A stretch of DNA of 56,040 nt from an uncultured Prevotellaceae bacterium (GTDB lineage Bacteria; Bacteroidota; Bacteroidia; Bacteroidales; Bacteroidaceae): NCBI GenBank assembly GCA_902768105.1, contig CACXJZ010000024.1, positions 1-56,040 of the forward strand, in the 5' to 3' direction. The position numbers and the translations under genes were made by a program. Of the stretch, positions 17,195 to 25,617 are shown piece after piece (the stretch's first letter is position 1; each line of letters opens with the position of its first letter). Below the pieces are notes generated by a model. The model saw only the letters and a program-made list of their open reading frames with translations. It had not been told where the DNA came from and did no database searches.

Positions 17195-18610
17195 ATGAAA
17201 GCAAAATGGATAGCAGGGATTTTGTTGACAGCAATGACAATCTCTGCATGCGATGATAATACGCAGGATATCGGAGGTTCGCTAACCAAAGACGTCGATC
17301 ACTTCTCAATCATAGCCGATACCTTTCTCGTCTCCACCCGTTCCATCATTATTGACTCCGTGCTCTCACGTAGCACTTATGACTATCTGGGACGCATGAA
17401 AGACCCCGAAACGGAAGACTACGTCACGGCAGACTACACCACGCAGTTCGTGATGATGGAGCGCCTGGCAGCCAACCTGTTACCGAATGAGAGCAGCATC
17501 ATAAGCCGCGACAAGGAAGGAATGGCTATTGCTGACTCCTGCCACCTCAACATCTACATCCAGCAGATTGTGGGCGACAGTCTCGCCCCAATGAAACTCA
17601 CCGCCTATGAGTTGGGCACACCGATGGAGGACGGCAAGGTCTATTATTCCGATTTCGACCCCTTTGAGCGTGGACTCATCCGCAAGGACGGCATCCAGCA
17701 GGACAAGAACTATACCTTCATCAACTACCTGCTCAGTGACGAACAGCGTAGCGAGACAACATTCATCCCCTACATCAACATACCCATCAATGCCCCCTAT
17801 ACTGCCAAGAATGGAGTGACGTATAACAACTACGGCACCTACATTATGCAGAACTATTACCAGCATCCCGAATACTTTAAGGACACATGGTCGTTCGTCC
17901 ACAATATATGCCCAGGTTTCTACTTCAAGACTATAGACGGAGCCGGAATCATGTCGCAGGTCTATACCACTGAGCTCGTGTTGTACTTCAGATACACCAG
18001 CAACGACAGTATTATCACAGCCAACCGCGTGTTCACTGGAACAGAGGAAATTGTCCGCACTACCTCCATCTACACCGACAAGAAGCGCATTGAACAGTTG
18101 GCAAACGATAATACCTGCACCTACATCAAGAGCCCTGCCGGACTCTTTACAGAGGTGACACTCCCTATCGAAGAAATTATGCGCGGCCATGAGAATGACA
18201 CCCTTGTACAAGCAAAGATTTCGTTCCCTCGCTACACGGAGGATGATGATACCAATATAGATGCACCCGACTACGTGCTCATGTTGCCCAAGGCCAATCT
18301 CTACTCCTTCTTCGAGAAGAAAACTATCCCAGACAACAAGACCTCGTACGTGGCAAGAATCGACAACAAAGTATACACCTTCAACAACATCTCAGCTCTT
18401 GCCACCTCGCTTTGGAAGAATCGCAAGCTAGGCGATAAAGAATGGAACAAGGTGGTGCTCGTACCCGTTGACTACACTTATAACGCGTCAACGTACGAAG
18501 TGACCAACATCTCCAACCAAATGTCGTTGTCAAGTGTCCGTCTCATAGGCGGCAGTGCCAATGCCCACGCACCGGTCACCATCAGCATCATTTATAATAA
18601 AGGTCATTGA
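17195..18610 (+). CDS. DUF4270 family lipoprotein
   Basis: This 471-residue product has a lipoprotein signal (MKAKWIAGILLTAMTISAC, Cys19) and the Asp-rich 'CDDNTQDIG' start typical of DUF4270 proteins, followed by a long beta-rich region. The function of the family is not known. It begins 41 bases after the half-length glycogen synthase and probably shares its transcript. It is likely anchored in the outer membrane. Confidence 0.85.
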   Translation: MKAKWIAGILLTAMTISACDDNTQDIGGSLTKDVDHFSIIADTFLVSTRSIIIDSVLSRSTYDYLGRMKDPETEDYVTADYTTQFVMMERLAANLLPNESSIISRDKEGMAIADSCHLNIYIQQIVGDSLAPMKLTAYELGTPMEDGKVYYSDFDPFERGLIRKDGIQQDKNYTFINYLLSDEQRSETTFIPYINIPINAPYTAKNGVTYNNYGTYIMQNYYQHPEYFKDTWSFVHNICPGFYFKTIDGAGIMSQVYTTELVLYFRYTSNDSIITANRVFTGTEEIVRTTSIYTDKKRIEQLANDNTCTYIKSPAGLFTEVTLPIEEIMRGHENDTLVQAKISFPRYTEDDDTNIDAPDYVLMLPKANLYSFFEKKTIPDNKTSYVARIDNKVYTFNNISALATSLWKNRKLGDKEWNKVVLVPVDYTYNASTYEVTNISNQMSLSSVRLIGGSANAHAPVTISIIYNKGH

Positions 18611-18616
18611 CGCTCT

Positions 18617-18745
18617 ATGGCAGACAATTTCCTGGAACGACACTACGAGGAATACGAGGCACGTAAGGCAGCCTACCTGCGTCGTAAACGCCATCTGCCC
18701 AAGCTCACGTCCCGTCCTTCACGACCTGATGACGAGGCATTATAA
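18617..18745 (+). CDS. 42-residue charged conserved-type small protein
   Basis: An ATG 6 bases after the DUF4270 stop opens 42 codons: MADNFLERHYEEYEARKAAY, then a basic LRRKRHLPK segment and a PDDEAL end. The first half should be a charged helix and the second half is Pro/Arg-rich. Small proteins of this look follow DUF4270 genes in other Bacteroidota and are sometimes labelled 'dehydrogenase' without support. The close spacing and the terminator 10 bases later support a real gene. Function unknown. Confidence 0.65.
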   Translation: MADNFLERHYEEYEARKAAYLRRKRHLPKLTSRPSRPDDEAL

Positions 18746-18754
18746 GCATAAAAG

Positions 18755-18786
18755 AAATACACAACGGGTTCCGTTGTGTATTTTTT
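18755..18786. terminator. Bidirectional terminator
   Basis: A 13-base perfect stem (AAATACACAACGG / CCGTTGTGTATTT) with a 3-base loop and a T run lies between the small protein gene and the converging SLC13 gene. Confidence 0.9.
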
Positions 18787-18792
18787 CTTTGT

Positions 18793-20589
18793 TTATGGTA
18801 ATTGAGTTAACGGATATACGATATTCACGATGAAAATATTAGCTGCAAGAATGATGAGATTCATCAGCAAACCTATGCGCATGAAGTCGCTGAAGCGATA
18901 GCCGCCAGGGCCATAGACCAGCATATGGGTAGGCGAACCTATGGGCGTAGCGAAACTGCTGCTGACGCTTACCATCAGGGCAATGAGGAAGGGGAAGGGA
19001 TCGTAACCCAACTTCTCTGCAGCCTCATACATGATGGGGAAGAACATGGCACCCGCAGCCGTGTTCGAGATGAACTCGGTAATGAAGGTAGCAACGAAGC
19101 ATACGGCAGTCATCACCACAAGTGGGTTGGTGCCACACACATCAAGAATACCGTTGGCTAACCACTCAGCAATGCCCGTTTTCTGGATAGCAAGACCAAG
19201 CACGGCACTACCCGCAAAGACCATCAGGATGTCCCAGTTGACAGACTTCATAGCTTGCTCCACAGAACAGCATCGGAAAATGAGCATAGCTGCAGCAGCG
19301 AGAAAGGCAGACTGCAGCAAAGGTATGATGCCGAATGCCGAGAGCGCCACCATAGTAATCATGATGGCTGTGGAAACAAGTGTGCCACGGCCAATGTTTG
19401 GAACTTCGTTAGAATCGAAGAAGTGTAGGTCACTTGCCAGAGAAGAAGTATTAACATTAATGTGCTTCGGACATACTAACAGCAGTGTGTCACCGGCCTG
19501 CAACACCACTTGTCGCGGCACTTCTTTGATACGCTTGCCACGTCGGGCAACAGCTGCCAGCACCACATTATTATCTCTCTCATACGTACTACCACCGATA
19601 GTCGTTCCTATCAGGCTGCTGCCAAAGTTGACATAGGCCGTACGAAGTTGGCGACTCTTGTCTATCTCATTCATAGAAAAGACATGGTGGTCAGCGCTCA
19701 CCAGCTGGTGGTTCTTTGCCATTTCCAAAATCTCGTCTATCTGTCCAGCATAGACCAGATGGTCTCCGCCCATGATAAACTCATCCTCCGTGACGGGCGA
19801 CGGAACATCATCGAAGTGATACATCTCTATCAGACTACCGCCCTTGACGCGAAAGAGGCCAACTTCGCCTAATGTTCTTCCAATGTATGGATTATCTGAC
19901 GGAACCTGCAACTCGACGGTGTATTCCGACGTAGCCTCAAAAGCAGTTTCTGGAGCCTTGCGGTCTGGCAGCAGACGGCGCATGGCGATGACCGACAGCA
20001 CGCCGACGGCCAGACAGAACAATCCGGGGATGGTCGTTGTCAGTACGTTCATTGCCTCACCAGTCTTTTCCTCGTAAAGTCCGCTGATAATCAGGTTCGG
20101 CGGGGTACCGATAAGGGTACAGACACCGCCCATTCCTGAGGCATAACTCAAGGGGATGAGAAGTTTAGAGGGAGAAATACCAAGCTTCTTCGACCACATC
20201 TTGACGATATTGACAAAAAGAGCCACAACTGTGGTATTGCTTAGGAATGAGCTAAGTACTGCCACGGGCAGCATCAGTCGAATAACGGCTTTCGAATAGT
20301 TGCCAGGCGTACCGAGCAGATGTCTCACTATCCACTGCAGAACACCAGTATGCGTCAGTCCAGCAACAACCACAAAAAGGACACCGACAGTGATTACCGA
20401 CGTGCCACTAAACCCCGAGAAGGCTTCCTTTGCATCGAGCACGCCCGTGATGTAGAGGATGCCAATAGCACTGAGGAACACCAGGTCGCTGCGTAGTTTG
20501 GTAAACAGCAGAAGACTGAACATACCCAGTACCGTAATGATTGTAATCCAGGCATCAACGCCAAAACCCAAGAACATGAATGATTCCAT
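18793..20589 (-). CDS. SLC13-type anion permease with two RCK/TrkA-C domains
   Basis: This is a 598-residue inner-membrane transporter of the DASS/SLC13 (CitT/ArsB-like) class, which usually moves sulfate, dicarboxylates or similar anions with Na+. Membrane helices fill residues about 10-210 and 395-598. The first half has 'SNTTVVALFVNIV', 'GTPPNLI' and the repeated second half has 'SNTAAGAMFFPI', 'GSPTHMLVYGPGGY'. Between them lie two soluble TrkA-C (RCK_C) domains (about 225-310 and 320-390) of the type 'VQVPSDNPYIGRTLGEV', which may sense a ligand. The substrate is not deducible. It is a single gene with its own -7 box. Confidence 0.88.
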   Translation of the reverse strand: MESFMFLGFGVDAWITIITVLGMFSLLLFTKLRSDLVFLSAIGILYITGVLDAKEAFSGFSGTSVITVGVLFVVVAGLTHTGVLQWIVRHLLGTPGNYSKAVIRLMLPVAVLSSFLSNTTVVALFVNIVKMWSKKLGISPSKLLIPLSYASGMGGVCTLIGTPPNLIISGLYEEKTGEAMNVLTTTIPGLFCLAVGVLSVIAMRRLLPDRKAPETAFEATSEYTVELQVPSDNPYIGRTLGEVGLFRVKGGSLIEMYHFDDVPSPVTEDEFIMGGDHLVYAGQIDEILEMAKNHQLVSADHHVFSMNEIDKSRQLRTAYVNFGSSLIGTTIGGSTYERDNNVVLAAVARRGKRIKEVPRQVVLQAGDTLLLVCPKHINVNTSSLASDLHFFDSNEVPNIGRGTLVSTAIMITMVALSAFGIIPLLQSAFLAAAAMLIFRCCSVEQAMKSVNWDILMVFAGSAVLGLAIQKTGIAEWLANGILDVCGTNPLVVMTAVCFVATFITEFISNTAAGAMFFPIMYEAAEKLGYDPFPFLIALMVSVSSSFATPIGSPTHMLVYGPGGYRFSDFMRIGLLMNLIILAANIFIVNIVYPLTQLP

Positions 20590-20660
20590 TTCTTTATTGT
20601 AGTGATATTATATATTACTCTTTTTACAGATACTTTATGTATATGATAGCCTTTCGAGTG

Positions 20661-20668
20661 CAAAGATA
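20661..20668 (-). promoter_or_regulatory. -7 box for the SLC13 permease gene
   Basis: TATCTTTG on the minus strand, about 70 bases before the ATG at 20589. No clear -33 TTTG. Confidence 0.5.
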
Positions 20669-20699
20669 AACAATTTACGCGATATTACATACATTTTTC

Positions 20700-20731
20700 T
20701 TTGGTATTTTGCCCATTTTACACTATCTTTG
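20700..20731 (+). promoter_or_regulatory. Promoter of the TrmH-family gene, giving a leaderless mRNA
   Basis: TTTG (20700-20703), 20 bases, then TATCTTTG (20724-20731) fit the promoter layout exactly. The ATG is at 20737, only 5 bases after the box, about where transcription should begin. Confidence 0.65.
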
Positions 20732-20736
20732 CAACC

Positions 20737-21462
20737 ATGATTACAAAAGCACAACAGAAATTGATTCGTTCGCTAGTACAGAAGAAATACCGTCAGCGCG
20801 AAGGACTCTTCGTGGCAGAAGGGCCAAAAGTGGTAGGTGACCTTGTAGAGGCAGGAGTAGAACAGGTGATGCTGTTCAAGGAACCGGAGGTGACTGCTGA
20901 AGAACTGAGGAAAGTAAGTTTCCTTCAGCATCCGCAGGGCGTACTAGGCATATTCAAAACACCAGCTATCCCCCAGCCTACCATGAATAAGAAGAAGCTG
21001 ATGCTGGCACTAGACGGTGTGCAAGACCCAGGGAATCTGGGCACAATCATCCGTATCGCCGACTGGTTTGGCATCAGCGAGGTGGTGTGTAGCATCGATA
21101 CGGCCGATTGCTGGGCGCCGAAAGTTGTACAGGCAACGATGGGTAGCATTGCGCGCGTACATATTATATATAAAGACCTCTGCGAGTTGCTGGACGAGGC
21201 CGACAAACAGGGTGTGAGCGTCTATGGCACGTTGCTCGACGGTCGCAACATCTACGAAGAGGAACTCAGCGAGGGCGGCATCATCGTAATGGGCAACGAG
21301 GGCAACGGCATATCCCTCCCACTCCGCGAACGCATCAAAAGAAAACTGTTCATCCCCGATTTCCATCAGGGACGAACAGCTGATTCGTTAAACGTAGCGA
21401 TTGCTACGGCTATTACCTGTTCCGAATTTAGAAGAAGAGGTAGCGGCGGTCAACCACGTTAG
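20737..21462 (+). CDS. TrmH/SpoU family RNA 2'-O-methyltransferase
   Basis: This 241-residue SPOUT enzyme should methylate a ribose in rRNA or tRNA using SAM. It has an N-terminal substrate-binding domain ('RQREGLFVAEGPKVVGDL', about 16-33) and the knotted catalytic domain. Conserved motifs are 'LDGVQDPGNLGTIIRIADWF', 'VMGNEGNGIS' and 'SLNVAIATAI'. The RNA target is not known from sequence; RlmB-like is possible. The ATG sits immediately downstream of the promoter. Its last 35 bases overlap the end of the converging ppiD-like gene. Confidence 0.93.
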   Translation: MITKAQQKLIRSLVQKKYRQREGLFVAEGPKVVGDLVEAGVEQVMLFKEPEVTAEELRKVSFLQHPQGVLGIFKTPAIPQPTMNKKKLMLALDGVQDPGNLGTIIRIADWFGISEVVCSIDTADCWAPKVVQATMGSIARVHIIYKDLCELLDEADKQGVSVYGTLLDGRNIYEEELSEGGIIVMGNEGNGISLPLRERIKRKLFIPDFHQGRTADSLNVAIATAITCSEFRRRGSGGQPR

Positions 21463-23569
21463 CTTTCAGGTAAAGCTCCTGCATGAAGCGACCAGCGGCC
21501 TGCATAGCCTGCTGCTTGAGCTGCTGCTCCGTAGCGGCGGCATCAAACTTCACGCCTTCACGGTTAGCTTTCTTGACAACCTGAATCATGTAAGCACCAC
21601 CACGGCCCTTGATGACTTTCGTATTGAACTTACCCTGAGCAGTAGCAGCAACAGCACCGCTAATGGCAGCCTCGCTAGAACCCGTAGCCTGTACAAAGAC
21701 AGGAGCCGTGAAGGTTACCTGGTGAACAGAGTCAACTGCAGCACCCTTCTGCTTGGCAGCAGCAATACTGGTGACACCTTTCAGCTTACCTGACAGTATC
21801 TCAAACTTCTTTTCGTTCATCACCTCAGCAGTGAGCTGTTCCTTGAGGCTCTCAAAGTCGCGATAGCCTACAGCGTGAATACCTGTAAGGGCAAGGACGA
21901 GCAGCTGGTCATTATTGCCACACTCGAAGAGCTGTGACACGTTACCTGGCTTAGCCTCGAATGCCCAACGCAGGGCTTCGTTGGTGCCGCGGATGTTAGC
22001 TACATAGTGGTCAGTGCTGGTGATGTCTTTGCGCTCCATGACATGATAGCCAAACTTCTGAGCATTCTTTTCGATTTCGTCAAGTGTCTGGTTCTCACTA
22101 ACAAACTGGCTGAACTTGTTATAAGCCTCGTTATAGGTATTAGTCGAGAACTCAATGGGATGCTTTACAACAGCTACATCATACTTAGTAGTCATAGCCT
22201 TGCGGTTGGTGACCTGAAGGATGATGTTACCCTGTGAGAGCTCCAAGTTACGAGTCTCGTTGGCACCCAACGAAGTGATAGCCTTAACCAACAATTTAGT
22301 GTCAGCGTCGAGTTGAGCTGCACCACGCTCATACATAGCAGAAGTAATCCACTGCTTCTGACCAGGCTGGCCGTACTTGACGGCGAGCGTGTCAAAGTTA
22401 GCACCTGCTTGCAGCGCCTTGTAGATGCTGTCAGCCTTGGTACGTGCTACATCAATAGAAGCGTCGAACACCTGAATCTGACGATACTCGATGGAGTCGG
22501 GCTGCTCGCTCTTGCTGATGAACTTAATAACGTTGAGCGTATTGTCATAAGAAGACTCGAAGGGTGCGGCAGTCACCTGACCTACTGACATAGAGTCGAG
22601 GCGAGCGGCAATATCCTGCGGCAGGGCTGCACGTGTTACAGCAAGACCAGAGTATGCAATCTGCGACTGTGCCTTGCGAACCACCTCAGCCACGTCACTA
22701 CCGTCCTGCAGGCCCTTGATGGCTTCCTGCATAGTCTTCATGATAGCTGCGCGGTCAGCGGCAGAAGCGGTCACCTGATAGGTAACATACTTGATGTCAC
22801 GGCTCTCAACGTACTGCTTATACTCCTCCTTGTGGGCATCGTAGTATGCCTTGAGGTCTGAGTCACTGATCTTCACGTCGTTGTCATTTACGCTGGTATA
22901 GGGCAGTGAAGCCAGCTCGATGTCGCTCTCAACGTTCTGACCCTCGAAAGCCATCTTAGCTGAGATGGGGTTCGAAATAAGACAGTGAGCCAGCAGAGCC
23001 TGATACTTCTGTGTTAGCAACTGGTCACGAAGGGTCTTTTCGATGAAGAGCCAGTAATTGTTGATGCGCTGATACTGCTCAGCCAACTGGGGGTCAGCAA
23101 CAGCCTTCTTGTAGTCGTCCTGGAACTTGGTGAGCAGAGAGATGTCGAAACGACCAGTCTGCTGGTTCACGAAGGGAGACTGCATCAAGAGAGGGTTGGT
23201 ACCTTCCTTCAGAATATCCTGAAGTTCCTTGTCGGTAACCGTCAAACCCAGCTTCTTCGCTTCAGCCTGAACAAGTTTGTTGTTTACATACGTGTTCCAA
23301 ACCTGGTCGCGGAGCTGGTTCTGCTCCTCGTCCGAAAGGTTATCACGTCCTTGTGTCATCTTAATAACGTCCGAATACTCCTCAACGAGTTTCACAAAGT
23401 CATTGTATGACACTTTTTCTCCTAACACTTCACCCACCTGCTGACGCTTCTGGCCTTCGAAATACTCGCAACCTTTGAACATGTCGCCAGCGATGAATGC
23501 AAAGAGGCCAAGTGCGACGATGATAATCAGCGTCACGCCTCTCTTTCTAATACTTCCTAATGCTGCCAT
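21428..23569 (-). CDS. PpiD/SurA-type membrane-anchored peptidyl-prolyl isomerase or chaperone
   Basis: The 713-residue product has a single N-terminal membrane helix (about 11-30, GVTLIIIVALGLFAFIAGD), a SurA-N-like region (about 45-200) and a parvulin-like region (about 345-440), then a long C-terminal chaperone region. This is the PpiD layout, a periplasmic folding factor for outer-membrane and secreted proteins. It has its own -7 box but follows the LptC-CNNM genes, fitting an envelope-assembly set. The 3' end overlaps the TrmH gene by 35 bases in the opposite direction. Confidence 0.88.
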   Translation of the reverse strand: MAALGSIRKRGVTLIIIVALGLFAFIAGDMFKGCEYFEGQKRQQVGEVLGEKVSYNDFVKLVEEYSDVIKMTQGRDNLSDEEQNQLRDQVWNTYVNNKLVQAEAKKLGLTVTDKELQDILKEGTNPLLMQSPFVNQQTGRFDISLLTKFQDDYKKAVADPQLAEQYQRINNYWLFIEKTLRDQLLTQKYQALLAHCLISNPISAKMAFEGQNVESDIELASLPYTSVNDNDVKISDSDLKAYYDAHKEEYKQYVESRDIKYVTYQVTASAADRAAIMKTMQEAIKGLQDGSDVAEVVRKAQSQIAYSGLAVTRAALPQDIAARLDSMSVGQVTAAPFESSYDNTLNVIKFISKSEQPDSIEYRQIQVFDASIDVARTKADSIYKALQAGANFDTLAVKYGQPGQKQWITSAMYERGAAQLDADTKLLVKAITSLGANETRNLELSQGNIILQVTNRKAMTTKYDVAVVKHPIEFSTNTYNEAYNKFSQFVSENQTLDEIEKNAQKFGYHVMERKDITSTDHYVANIRGTNEALRWAFEAKPGNVSQLFECGNNDQLLVLALTGIHAVGYRDFESLKEQLTAEVMNEKKFEILSGKLKGVTSIAAAKQKGAAVDSVHQVTFTAPVFVQATGSSEAAISGAVAATAQGKFNTKVIKGRGGAYMIQVVKKANREGVKFDAAATEQQLKQQAMQAAGRFMQELYLKANVVDRRYLFF

Positions 23570-23616
23570 TACTTAATTTTTTTATTTTTATTTTTGTTAT
23601 TTCCAATTTTAGCGCA

Positions 23617-23624
23617 CAAAGGTA
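23617..23624 (-). promoter_or_regulatory. -7 box for the ppiD-like gene
   Basis: TACCTTTG on the minus strand, 47 bases before the ATG at 23569, in the 99-base gap after the CNNM gene. No TTTG at the expected -33 distance. Confidence 0.55.
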
Positions 23625-23668
23625 CAAATTTTCTCACAAATAAAGGAATAAATCACAAAATTTTTGCC

Positions 23669-24949
23669 TTATTCGACAATTTTCAGCCTGACAAGCTCTA
23701 TTTTTGTCATTGTATTCTTCATTATCTTGAACTCAAAGTGACCAATTCGCACTACTTCGTTAAGTTTGGGGAAGCTCTGATATTCATGCAAAATCAGACC
23801 GCCGACCGTCATGTACTCGTCGCTTTCAGGGAGGTCAAGGTCGAACATTTCGTTGACCTTCTCTATCTCAAGACGAGCAGAGAGCAGATACTCGCCACCC
23901 TCAAGCTGCTTGGCCACGTAGTTAGAGGTGTCATGTTCATCTTCTATCTCACCAAAAATCTCCTCTACAATATCCTCGAGCGAGACGAGCCCACTGGTGC
24001 CGCCAAACTCATCGACCACTACTGCCAACGATTTCTTCTGCTGTAGCAGGATATGCATAAGTTTACGGGCCGCCATCGTTTCAGGAACGTAGGGCATGGT
24101 TCTTACATGTTCCTTCCACTCCTTCGTATTACGGAACATTTCGGAAGAGTGTATGTAGCCGATAACATGGTCGATATCCTCTTTATAGACGATAAGTTTG
24201 GAGTAACCGCTCTCAATAAAACGGTTTTTCAACTCCTCAACGCTGGTGTCGTCAATATCAACTGCCTCAATTTCCGTACGCGGAATCATACAATCACGCA
24301 CTTTCGTATCAGAGAAATCGAGTGCATTGTGGAAGATTTTGACTTCCTCATCCATGTTGTCTTCATCAGTAGCGTGGTCGAGACTGCTTTGTACAAGATA
24401 ATCAAGGTCAACCTTGCTGAAGGCGCGCTCTTCGGCCGCTGCCAGCACCTTGACGCCAAAGACGCGCAGGAGGATTTTCGACAGGAAGGTAGCAAAGCGC
24501 GATATGGGATACAGCACGACGTAGCAGACGTACGCTGGTATAGCAAAGAACGTGAGCAGCGTGTTGGCATTGTTCTTGAAAATGGTCTTGGGCAGGAACT
24601 CGCCCGTGAAAAGCACTACAATGGTCGAGGCGATGGTGTCGGCTGCCACACGCACACCGTCATGTAGATTACCGAAGAACAAGGTATCAAAAATCTCAGC
24701 AAACAAGATACCGTAGATGACAAGGGCAATGTTATTACCTACAAGCATAGTGCTAACGAAAGTATTAGGATGCCGGTAGAAGTAGGCAATGGCGCGCTGC
24801 GACAAACCATTCTTCTCACGGTCCATCTCTGCACGCAGACGGTTACTCGACACAAAAGCAATCTCCATGCCCGAGAAGAAGGCAGAGAAAATCATGGTAA
24901 CAACCAGTCCGATGATTTGCGGTGTGAGCTGAGCTATCTGTTCCATCAT
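23669..24949 (-). CDS. CNNM/CBS-domain membrane protein (hemolysin C/CorC family)
   Basis: This 426-residue inner-membrane protein has an N-terminal CNNM domain of about four helices (about 8-165, with 'SAFFSGMEIAFVSSNRLR' and 'GEFLPKTIF'), paired CBS domains (about 215-335, 'MIPRTEIEAVD' and 'VVDEFGGTSGLVSLEDIVEEI') and a CorC_HlyC C-terminal domain (about 350-426). Relatives export Mg2+ or Na+, and the Flavobacterium member GldE supports gliding/secretion. It overlaps lptC by 4 bases (ATGA), so the two are translationally coupled. The substrate is unknown. Confidence 0.92.
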   Translation of the reverse strand: MMEQIAQLTPQIIGLVVTMIFSAFFSGMEIAFVSSNRLRAEMDREKNGLSQRAIAYFYRHPNTFVSTMLVGNNIALVIYGILFAEIFDTLFFGNLHDGVRVAADTIASTIVVLFTGEFLPKTIFKNNANTLLTFFAIPAYVCYVVLYPISRFATFLSKILLRVFGVKVLAAAEERAFSKVDLDYLVQSSLDHATDEDNMDEEVKIFHNALDFSDTKVRDCMIPRTEIEAVDIDDTSVEELKNRFIESGYSKLIVYKEDIDHVIGYIHSSEMFRNTKEWKEHVRTMPYVPETMAARKLMHILLQQKKSLAVVVDEFGGTSGLVSLEDIVEEIFGEIEDEHDTSNYVAKQLEGGEYLLSARLEIEKVNEMFDLDLPESDEYMTVGGLILHEYQSFPKLNEVVRIGHFEFKIMKNTMTKIELVRLKIVE

Positions 24950-25617
24950 GGCGTTACAAGAGTAGGTTTCGGAGACGATGCATGGGGGGTAGCCGGCAGA
25001 CGTGAAGGAGGTGCTGGTGTGGTGTCGGCAGGCTCCGTAGGCTTTTTGTCCTTGTTGTCTTCGTTACCGCCCATCATGTCATCAGGCATAAACGAGCCCT
25101 TGGAATTTGACACGAAGTAGTGAGTCATACGTTCGTCGCTACGAAAATAGGTGCCCTGCATAGTACGCTCTGGAGTAACAACCTTCGAGAATACGTTGGA
25201 ATAGAGCTCGTGACGGATGCCGTCCCAAAACAGCTCCTCGCTAGTAAAAATCAAACCATTGACATTGCGAATGCGAACACGACCACGCAGGTGCCACAGA
25301 CGTTTCTGGTCATAGTACCATGCTGTGTCTGCCTGTATGTAGCCCTCTACGTGAAACTTGTCATCAAACTGCTCGAGGAAAATGCCCTTCATGAACTCCC
25401 AGCGCGACGGCATCTTGATGGTATTGACATCCCAACGCTCCGTGACTATGCGATACTTAATGACACCAGAGTCGGATATGAGCGTGTTGACACCGTAGCT
25501 GGTCATCATCGACACAGAGTCCTGATCGTTGATGGCCGGAGCAATGTGCTCCTGCTGTTCAGTACAGGACGTCAACAGCGCTACCGCCACAAGGAATGCT
25601 AATACCAGTTTCTTCAT
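24946..25617 (-). CDS. lptC: LPS transport protein LptC (lipoprotein form)
   Basis: LptC bridges the inner-membrane LptBFG extractor and the periplasmic LptA. The 223-residue product has a lipoprotein signal (LLTSC, Cys18) in place of the membrane helix of E. coli LptC. A beta-jellyroll LptC domain covers about 45-175. The last 40 residues form a Pro/Thr/Lys-rich tail. It directly abuts the outer-membrane protein gene (stop at 25618-25620, start at 25617) and overlaps the CNNM gene, making a tight operon. Confidence 0.87.
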   Translation of the reverse strand: MKKLVLAFLVAVALLTSCTEQQEHIAPAINDQDSVSMMTSYGVNTLISDSGVIKYRIVTERWDVNTIKMPSRWEFMKGIFLEQFDDKFHVEGYIQADTAWYYDQKRLWHLRGRVRIRNVNGLIFTSEELFWDGIRHELYSNVFSKVVTPERTMQGTYFRSDERMTHYFVSNSKGSFMPDDMMGGNEDNKDKKPTEPADTTPAPPSRLPATPHASSPKPTLVTP

